Source of the DNA: Echinarachnius parma
Taxonomy: Eukaryota > Echinodermata > Echinoidea > Clypeasteroida > Echinarachniidae
Assembly (NCBI GenBank): GCA_037951105.1
Contig: JBAMJV010001384.1
Coordinates: forward strand, 1-64,000
Reading direction: 5' to 3'
DNA: 64,000 nt
Translations under genes and position numbers: made by a program
Notes under the pieces: generated by a model
The model's database searches: none
What the model was told of the DNA's origin: nothing
Seen by the model: only the letters and a program-made list of their open reading frames with translations
Part shown: piece by piece, positions 24,537 to 34,300 of the stretch
Layout of the letters: every line of letters begins with the position of its first letter
Numbering within the stretch: position 1 is the first letter of the stretch

Positions 24537-24713
24537 CAGTTGAACCTCTTTAAGACGAGCTCTGTTACAACGAGTACCTGATATAGCAAGGTAATTTCAC
24601 AGGTCCAAGTTCTATGTATTTTATTGTTTTTAAGCCCTGATCTAAACGAGATATCTCATATAACAAGGTAAATTCAGTGGACCCAAGGTGCTCGTTATAA
24701 TGAGGTTTCACTG
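24537..24713 (+). mobile_element. TA-flanked CAGT MITE (Tigger/pogo-like)
   Basis: Begins CAGTTGAACCTCTTTAAGAC and ends AATGAGGTTTCACTG, forming diverged inverted repeats, with TA on both sides (24535-24536, 24714-24715). CAG ends with a TA duplication are typical of pogo/Tigger-type mariner elements. A related copy is at 54691-54865 in reverse. Confidence 0.65.
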
Positions 24714-25212
24714 TATTACAAACTCAAATATACATTATAAGCAGTCTTCAGGAACCACGAAAGTGATTACATTGCAGTATAGCTTTACATTTGACCCGTA
24801 CGGTTCCCTTCTGAAATCCCTTTATAGACTTTGTACATAACCAACCCGGTTCCTGTAGGCAACGGGTGAAGTATGTAAATGTAGGGAAAAGGTAAAATAC
24901 AATGTATATGAACGCTACTACACATACACTACACAAACAAAATATTGATAATTTGAAAGTCTTTATTACATGTACAATTGTACATGTAAAAGAAGCTCTC
25001 ATGGTCTCCTTGCATTAATGAATATTGAAGCTAAATAACAGTTTGGGAAACTTCTCAAAGATAAAATGCTTAGTACATAATTCCTTTTTATATGTTGTCA
25101 ACAAAAAATATGAATGAAAAGACAAATTTAATTGTTAAATTTGCTGCCGTCAGTGAATTTAGATAGAGAAAGTACAATTTAAAGACGGGGAAATGAGCTT
25201 GTAGTTGTGTGA

Positions 25213-25598
25213 TTAAAGGGACTTAGTAACATTGTCCAAATCCTACAAATAAAATTGTAATTCTAGCGGTTCCCTTATACCTTGTTGTATTCGTATTAAC
25301 AATAAAATCATGGGACAGGTTTCGTTTTTTCAAATTTCCCTTTCGTTACAAAGATATGTATGATTGAAGTATTCAGATAAGAAAAACTCCGGGTGAGTTT
25401 TTCTTCCGTGTACAAAGTGAGTGCAGTGAGTTACTGAATATCACTTTGCATTTTCGCTCATTACTTGGCCATACAATGTCCATTTGACTTGAAATTTTCA
25501 CACAATACCCTGTGGACATATGAGATAACAACAATATACATTGCATCAACCATTCATCACTTTTTGCACATGTCAACAAAGTTACTAGATCCCTTTAA
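25213..25598 (-). mobile_element. AGGGATCTAGTAAC-family MITE, reverse copy
   Basis: Starts TTAAAGGGACTTAGTAACAT and ends GTTACTAGATCCCTTTAA. Same interior blocks as 5757-6146 and 9082-9468 in reverse complement. Partial forward copies begin near 26224 and near 60990. Confidence 0.8.
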
Positions 25599-26893
25599 AA
25601 AGCAGAATGAGTATATTGACATTAATCCCATCAATTACTTTTTTAAGGTGGAAATATGTTCTGCTATTTGTAATGGAATAATACTTTTTGAATTTAATTG
25701 AAAAGGTTTCATTTATTGACCACAACATGCAGATACATCTAAAACTGTTAGGCATAACATAAGAATGAATTTGACACTTCAACTATTGAAACATTAACAA
25801 ATACATGTACAATAAGATAATACAAATACATGTACAACGCAAAGCAGGACATACTATTCTGAGTTATTGTACAGCAAAATACAATGCAATTTAGTTAATA
25901 GCTGAGTAAACACTAGTCCAAGACAGCAAGACACCACTTTGAATAGACTTCTTTAATGGGTGCAATTACAACACTTGCTATCTAAAATGGGTGTATCCAT
26001 AGGGCTAAAGTTACATTGCCATCTTCCCTTGATTCTATCTTGCAATACAAGCATCGTTTTTTTTAAAGTCAAGACTATTAAAGATTATCAAGCTTGGGGA
26101 TGCTACACCGCGGGTCACCTTTTTAAATTAGGCTTGTTTATGCGCACTGCATAACACTGAGCCAGTGTGTATTACGCACCTTCGCAAGGCGTTCGCAAGA
26201 TGGCGCCAGAGTACCTTTAAACTAAAGGGATCTAGTAACTTTGTAGACATGTGAAAAAAAGTGATGAATGGGGATAAAATGTGTACCGTTGTGATCTGAT
26301 ATGTCCACTGAGTAATGTGTGAACATTTTCACATCAAATGGATATTGTATGGCCAAGTATAAGCAAAACTGCAAAGTGATATTTGCTAACTCATTGCACT
26401 GACTTTGTACACTTATAAGCTACATGTACGTGCAAATGACCGCGTGCGTTACACGAGGTGTTCGCTATACGGGCTTGTCCCCAGCTTGTCGATATCTCCA
26501 GCCCAGCGCTAGTGGCCCGGACAGGTGCGAACGGGCTGTGGATTTATACATTTCACGGGCGGGTATTGGATTTCTTCCGATATTTCTGTATTTAATGATG
26601 CTTAGGTTTGGATTTTACCACACAAGCCCTATTTAAATACTTATTCAACAATATTTATCAATATAGATGTTTTCGGCTACTTTCCCAAAACTGGTATTGG
26701 GCTTTAAGTCTAACTTAAATCTAAGTTCAACTTAGAATCTTTGTGAAGCACCCCCCTGGACTGCTTGCTGTAAATCCCACTTCTCAATCAGCAACGGCAC
26801 ATATTACTGGTGCACCAAGCATAATAGCAACCTCTGAGTAAGGGATACCTGTCTTTGGTTTATAATTGGGCCTCGGGATGGGGGGGAAGCACG
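25599..26893. other. Downstream flank / 3' UTR of the GTSE1 homologue
   Basis: Contains a truncated MITE at about 26224-26410 and a right-end remnant of the GTGTTTCACAAAGATC family at about 26702-26757. The proximal part must include the 3' UTR of the minus-strand gene. I saw no convincing polyadenylation signal close to its stop. Confidence 0.4.
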
Positions 26894-26944
26894 TCACAGA
26901 TCAATCAAGTTCTCCCGGCCACGCTGCTGCGGTTTGGCGGCAGT
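26894..26944 (-). CDS. GTSE1 terminal coding exon 10, C-terminal LIDL
   Basis: 51 nt after acceptor CCCCTCCAG, phase 0. It encodes TAAKPQQRGRENLIDL and stops, so a clathrin-box motif forms the extreme C-terminus. Confidence 0.78.
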   Translation of the reverse strand, partial: TAAKPQQRGRENLIDL

Positions 26945-29900
26945 CTGGAGGGGCAGAAAAGGAGAGAGATACATGCTGATTAAAGGTACAGGTATATAGT
27001 AACCATTTCAGCAAAATAAAACAAGAAAAAAAGACAAGATTACCTCCCTTGACAGGTTCTATCAGTGTTTTTCTCTGCATGCAATAAACATGAGTAGTTT
27101 TGGAGAAACTATATACATGTAATGCTTTCACACAATATCATAGATTTGTTTGTACCTTGATAATGTCTGCCAAAACTTTTGATTACCAGGTCATTAGACA
27201 TACATACATACATAAACTGACAATTCCCCTCCAAAATGACCTCTTCAAATTTGAAAAAGAGGAATCTTTTTTGTTGAGAAGAATCTTGCGATGATATTGA
27301 TATATGATTAAAGTCTCAAATATCCCTTTTGAAAAAGTCTTGCGAAGTTAATGGATCACTTTAAGTAACTTGTTATCAAAAGATGGTTCAATAAGCCAAC
27401 TGGACTGATTTAAATGAGTCAAACTAAGGAAGAGTGAAGGATAAGGTACTAAAAACATTTCGTTCATCCATTCATTTATTTATCTAACTACAGTATATGT
27501 GTTTATCTTTCTCTTTGTGAAAGGTTAGATGCTCATATAACTGCCCATTGTACCCAAAGGGTTATAACATCAATTAGTCACACTTCGGAAGTTGAGACGG
27601 TTATTAGCAATAGAAGTCACAATAAGAAAGAGGAGAGGGGGCTATAATTGATATAGGAATAGGGGCATAGGGCCTGACTCATCCATGTTGTTTTTCTTTC
27701 CCTGCAGTGAGATTGAAAGGTCAATCGATGACGTCAATAAGCGGGGGAACACCCAATTAGTCATAATAATGAGGGGCAAGGTAATACTGCAATTATACCA
27801 ATGGCAGCTTACTTACTTAAGGGAAGGGGCAGTGATGCATCATCGCGTTGCATCATTTTGAATGTTATTGCCATCAGCTACAGTTTACAAGATGGATATT
27901 GTGAAATATAGCGCTTCTAGAAGGTTCTGAATAGTTGTGTAACGATTTCAATTTTTGATTTTTAACTGTTGATAACTTGAGAAGAATTTAAGATTTGTCA
28001 TAAAAAATAAGAAAACCATGACTGCATTAAGTATTTAACTATTTCTGAATTTCTGTTCACATATTACACATGTTTTTCTTGTTCTACAGTTAATTCTTCT
28101 AAATTTAAATGAGAAGAGATGTCTTTCAAGTTCAAACTTACCCTTTTCTCCTTCGGCGTTGCACTGCCAAAATCAATCAGCTGCAGAAATAAAAGCGAAA
28201 GAAAGATACTTAATTTAATAAATTATGATTCATGATTTTAACAAAACAAATTAAAAAAACTTAGATAAATAATGGTTCAAAAAGCACAAATGGGGAATGT
28301 TAAGTGATGTGACATGAAAATCACATTAGTAAATGAGAGTTAATTAAATTAGACACTTCCAAAACTGATTTACTTCCAAAATGAGCCTGGTCCTAAATAT
28401 ATTTGGGCTGGGGTTGATGGAGTGAATGTGTAAAAAACAAATGCCTTCAACAGAAACCAACAAACAAAATTACCATTCCAACAGCTTTATCCTTGGGTGT
28501 CATCGTCTTCAGTGGAGTAGTCTCTTTTGCAGTCCCCTGCACATTTGTTCTCGACCTCAGTACGTGAGCAGGGACGGGGGTCTTGGTGGTCATGAGATCT
28601 GGTGAGGCGTCCGATGGCTTGACCAAGCTGACCTCCTCTGATGGCTTAGCAACCTCCGCTTGATGATTGGGGTTGACCCCTCGAGGTTTGACCGCTTCCT
28701 CACTCATCTCGGGGGATAGCTTGAACTCCGGAGGGGTCTGGAGGGGGCTCAGAAAGAGTGGAGAGATCTCAACCTCATTCTTGGACTGACGAGTCGACAT
28801 AGTTCTGTTCATATTTGGGTATTAAAAGAAAAGAGAGTTCATAAAATACAAAGATGAATTTTCAGTCACTATTCCCAAATTAATGTTTCTCTTTTCCCAG
28901 CCTTGGGGGAAAGCTTGAACTCCGGAGGGGTCTGGAGGGGGCTCAGAAAGAGTGGAGAGATCTCAACCTCATTCTTGGTCTGACGAGTCGACATAGATCT
29001 GTTCATAAAATACAAAGATGAATTTTCAGTCACTATTCCCAAATTAATGTTTCTTTGTTCCCAGCCTTGGGGGATAGCTTGAACTCCGGAGAGATCTCAA
29101 TCTCATTCTTGGTCTGACGAGTCGACATAGATCTGTTCAAGTGAGAAACAAAGATTTCAAACTTAATGCTTAGTACTTATAGATCTATGTTTTGATTGGT
29201 GTGAATCTACAATATAATTGGCCTCAGTGAAGAGCTAAGCTAGAACTGGGGTTATGATCTAAAGGGGGCTCACGAAAAGCGTGGAGATCTCACTCTTAGA
29301 CGGACAAGCTGACATAGATGTGTTCATGTGACATGTTAATGTTGGGTAAAAGATACAATACTAAGAATTAAAGATCATCGAGCGGGGGGATGCTACATCG
29401 CCGGTCGGGACTAAGAATGGCATGTTGAACAAGGAAGCAGGAAGCAAGGAAGCAAGGAGTCCTTCTTAAAACTAAGATCAAAGTACATTGTACGTATTAA
29501 CAGTCTAGGGCAAGTACCAAAAAATATTATGATATTATGATACAACCATTGAACGGAAATTTATGTTCCCCTAGAAATATTATATTATGACAATTGAAGC
29601 CATTGACCAGACTATGTTCACCAAAAATATTAAGACAATTAAAGCCACTTAACTGTATTACACGTTCTAAACCCTAGCAATTTCCGCTTCAGTTCATGCA
29701 GAGTATATCCGGATACTTATTTTCAAGTCAATCCCATGAGTTTCTACTATGTTTACATCAAGAATTCCATGACTCTTTATACCAAGGTAAACAAGGTTCT
29801 TTTGACTTCTTTCAGTCCTTTTTGTAACAAATTGGGGCAGTACGTGTAAAGCCCTCTGCAGACAGAGCCGACTCGACCCGATCCGACTAGTTTCAATCAG

Positions 29901-31297
29901 GCTAGAGTTGGGCCCGGTCGGTCGGAGCCGATTCATCGCGTTGAATCGGCCCCACCTGGCATCCGACTGTCTCTCGACTGGCAAAATGTGTGTCGCGATG
30001 CACTGAAAACTGAGCCGATCGGAATGAAAACCAGACAAATCGGGTCGAGTCGGCTCTGTCTGCAGAGGGCTTAAGAGAATAGATTTGCCTACATCGTAGT
30101 ATTTGTCTACTGCCATTCCATGGATTTCCATGGTCCATGAGATAATTTCTGCTAAACTTTCAAAGTCTGATTTAAAACAAGACTTTTCTTTCAGGTTGCC
30201 AAAATAACACATCAGATAGACTCCCAGCATTGACTTGTGTGGTGGCCAATAAAAGAGTTTCTAGTGGCCAATGGCACCCGGGCAACTGTTAAGGCCCAAC
30301 CGTGCTGAAGGAAGGGGTTAATTTACCTTGGAGTAACAGGCCCCGAGGCCAGTCTGCTGGTAGGCCTGGTGACGGTACTGCCCATCTTGTTGGGAGTGGG
30401 GAGGCCGGAGCGGCGCCTAGCTGAAGCCGGGCCGACAGAGCTGGGAGGGATGGTGATGGAGGAGTGCCTGGTGTGGGAACGGGGCGTGCGTATTTGGGTT
30501 GGTGTCGATGGTCTCGGAATGCCGGCAATCGAGCTTCTCCTGTAATCAAAAAGAAGTAAGATGAAATTCTTAGATTTTTTAATTTAAATTTGTTATATTA
30601 TTTTTATTTTTTATTTTTTTTGGGGGGGGGGGGGAAGGGGGGGGGGGGGGTCATTTCTGGAGAAAATCACAAGTTTTTATTACACATTATGCATTTCCAA
30701 ATTATCATAGAGTGGAATCTCATTAAAACAAGCACCTTGGTCTCATTGAATTACCAATTTATAATCAAAGCTTAACAAAAAAAATCTAGAGCTCAGACCA
30801 GAAAAATTACATTGTTATAACAAAGAGAATTTTATTTAGAGGTTCACTGTTTCAATTTTGTTAAAAATATGACACGTAAATCTGGCCCTTTTTTCTCATA
30901 TGACATAAACGGTACCCTGGGGTACCAGACGAAAATCCGCCATTTTGTTTAATTATTTATTTAATTTTTAGGGCTGTACTGTGGGTATAGCGTGCATACA
31001 ATCGTGCGCTGCAGTGCATGCACAACGCAATACGGTTGTACTTCGAGTGGACACAAGATGGCGCTACACAACGCGGGATACCGGGGTACAACAGTACCCC
31101 GGGGTACTGCGTGTGTCATCATATTTGGATGAATATTGTTTGATGTCAGAATAATAAGTTCCATAAATTTGAATTAGACAAGCCAAAAGAGGGCGCAAGT
31201 TAAAAATAATCTCCCTGTCACATCAAGTACATGTAGCACTTTATAAAATGCTTTTATATTTATGATATTTCTAATACTGTCTGCGTATATAGAGGGC

Positions 31298-31331
<34 letters not shown>

Positions 31332-34300
31332 TAACCAACCAATCGATTAACCAACCAATCAGTAGCAACAAATTAATTAATCAAATGTGATACCTTGGTG
31401 TCGCTATTTTAGATGGCGTTGCGGCTGATGCTGCTCCTCCACCTGACAATAATCTCTTTGGCATCACCTTCTTCTCTTGAGGCTGACATACGGGGGTACA
31501 TGGGGTGCCTGCTTTCCTCTTGCCTGAAAAAAATGAGGATGAAAAAGAAAGTAAAACAAAACTACCACAACTAGAACAAAACACAGCTAAAAACTAAGAC
31601 TGTAAGTTTAAGCTAATCTGTTACTAAATGTTGCCATATCAGGCTGCTTTGAGTTGACTCATGATGCTTAAATCAGTCTCCAATGAGGAGACTTTTGCTG
31701 TTTCGCGGCATGAATCACGATGCAACTTCCGATCTCTAGCTTTGCAAAACAAAAACACTAGAACTTTATAATCTTCCCTCAATAGCATTTCAAATCCCTC
31801 GGAGAGAAACATTTCATGATGTTCCCACCACCGTCAGTTAACATCTATATAACATTGAACAGGCAAATTACTACGTTGAATTGATGAATAATTACCAGGA
31901 GGGAGCTGAGATGGAGGTGTGGTCCTTTTTGGATTTCCATCCCCCTGAGCTGTGGTGGATCTAGCAGAAAAACTCATGGTTGCCTTCATAGGTTGGGCCT
32001 TGTTAGGACCTGGTCCCGTTCCCCCAGTGACTCTCTGGCCCGGCCTCGTGATTGAAGAGGGCTTAACAAGACTGAGTTTCTTGATGGGAGCTTTCAAGGC
32101 TGATGGCTTTTCTAAAATAAAAAACAATGGATTATTAATGAATGAGTTAATTAAGTTTTGGAATTGGGACTGAAAGTCATGGTTGCGTTCATGGGATGGG
32201 GCTTGTTGGGGGTCAGGCCTGTTTCCCCAGAGGCTCTCTGGCCTGGCCTAAAGTTTGATGAGGGCTTTATTAGACTGGGTCTATTGCTGGGGACTTTCAA
32301 AGCTGATCAATGACATTGAAGTATGAGTTAACAGGGCTTTGTAACTGGGATTTAAAGTTATTGTTGAGTTCGAAGATTGGGGCTTGTTAGGACCTGGGTC
32401 TGTTTCCCCAGTGATCTGCTGTCCTGACCTAGTGTTTGACGAGGGCTTGATAAGACTGGGCTTCTTGCTTAGGTGCTTTCATGGCTCATGGCTATTCTGT
32501 AATATAAAAGCATGAAGTATTGAAGTATGAGTTAACTGAGCTTTGTAACTGGGACTGAAAGACATTGTTGCATTCGAAGGTTGGGGCTTGTTAGGACCTA
32601 GGCCTCTTCCCCCAGTGGCCCCATGTCCTGCCTAATTATGGACTACATGGTTCCATTAGCCTGGCTTCTTCTGGGGCTATCAAGTTTCAAGTGTTGTTTT
32701 TTTAGACGAAATATAAGGGATAACAATGATTTGAGTAAACTTGTCAATTTAATTACTTTAGCTCAATGAAACATGTTCATGCTGATAGAAATAAATTCTC
32801 ATACAAGTTTATTGCAAAAACAAAGAAAAAATATCAACATAGTAGTGAAGGAAGCTTTACACAAATATTTCCCATTGAATGATTAAAATATTTATAAATG
32901 AACTAAAATCATTTTGACATGTAGTGTTGATGCAATATGTCCACTGTAAATGTCAACATAAAACTTTCAGAATGCAAAATAAATTCTTACATATTAAAAT
33001 GTACCTGTTTTAGTTTCTGCAACTGTGCTTTCTCTCGTAAATCCAGGCTTTTTCAGACCAGTTGATTTTGGACTCGACTATAAAAAGAAAGATGAGTTAT
33101 ACATGTTTTCAGCATAACAAACTGATGCAAGATGTATTAATTACATAACATCCAGTGAAATCAAAGAACGGACACACATCTTTAATACATAGCTAGGGAA
33201 AATTGTCAAGTATTAATGTACCTAACATTTAATCAAATTTGTATACCATCACATACAAGAAATTTAGACAGAGTATGAATGCCAGTTAATACAAAATAAA
33301 TTAAAAACTTAAGTGCACAACACTGAGTGAAAACAAAATCTACACTTATGAATATTTATTCCACTTATAATGACATTACAAGCAAATATGACTAAGTTAC
33401 CAATCTCTTCACGGCTGGTTTGCGTAGTCCGCTGCCATTTGACGTCGCCCCTATCGCCTGAGTGCCGTTGACCTTTGCCACAGCCAAGGGGGCAGGTCTA
33501 CGCAGAGATCTTCCCCTCATTGGAAGCCTCGATCCCCGGCCATTGGGCTGGGCTATCTGCTGAGGGGGCCGCGGCTGGTGCAATTTGCTAGTCGCCATCT
33601 CTCTCTTCTCAGCCACATGCATTTTGGATTCATCCGCCACTGATTTTGCAGTGGGGTACGGACTGGGCTGGTTGGCGGCGACGGTGTACGTGTTGCGGCG
33701 AGGGTCATTGCGCATGTCACGCTTCACCTGCCGCTTGAAGCACTGCACGTTGGACATCTCCCCAGAATGATCATCCCCTCTCTCTTCCAAAGTCTTTGGG
33801 ACTCCCTCGCTCGCTCCAAGTCCAACATTGCTCAAGTCTTCCTTGATGGATGCCATCCCCGATGCAAGTTCAGACTGTTTACCCTTCCTTCTCGTGACGG
33901 GGAGCTGCGAGTCCGATTGTGAGCCCGTGCTGGAGGAAGTCGAAGACCCACTTTGGGATGATTTCTGCTCCAGCTCAAGGGCAATAGACATGGCCTCCTT
34001 GAAGAGATGCGCGTACTGTTCAGCACTGGGTGGGCTCATGGGCTTCTCTTCGGCATGAGTAAGTTCTGCATTTGTGGCCACGCACTGCTCCTTGAAGCCC
34101 ACCGGTCCCATGAAAACCTCATCCTCATCCTCCTCTCTGTCCTCATCATCCTCTGCCAGTTCTATCAAGGGGGCTGGAGCAGCGCTGCTCATTTATGACA
34201 GGAATGAAGAAAAATAATTAAAATGTATTTTACTTTATAGCCATTTATTTTGTAACTGTCTTTGTTAGTAATATTTTCATGCTTGTTCTATGAAATCATA

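Noticed and set aside
29694-30230. 178-codon minus-strand open frame
   Set aside because: Its central part is the TAA-flanked palindromic MITE, and a similar frame appears in the other copy at 53.9-54.1 kb.
30289-30549. 86-codon Pro-rich frame beginning with Met
   Set aside because: Wrong register over GTSE1 exon 7; splice phase and similarity select another frame.
33392-34192. Taking ATG at 34192 as the GTSE1 start
   Set aside because: A stop codon immediately precedes it in frame, and two upstream exons in correct phase supply the conserved FDFDL N-terminus.
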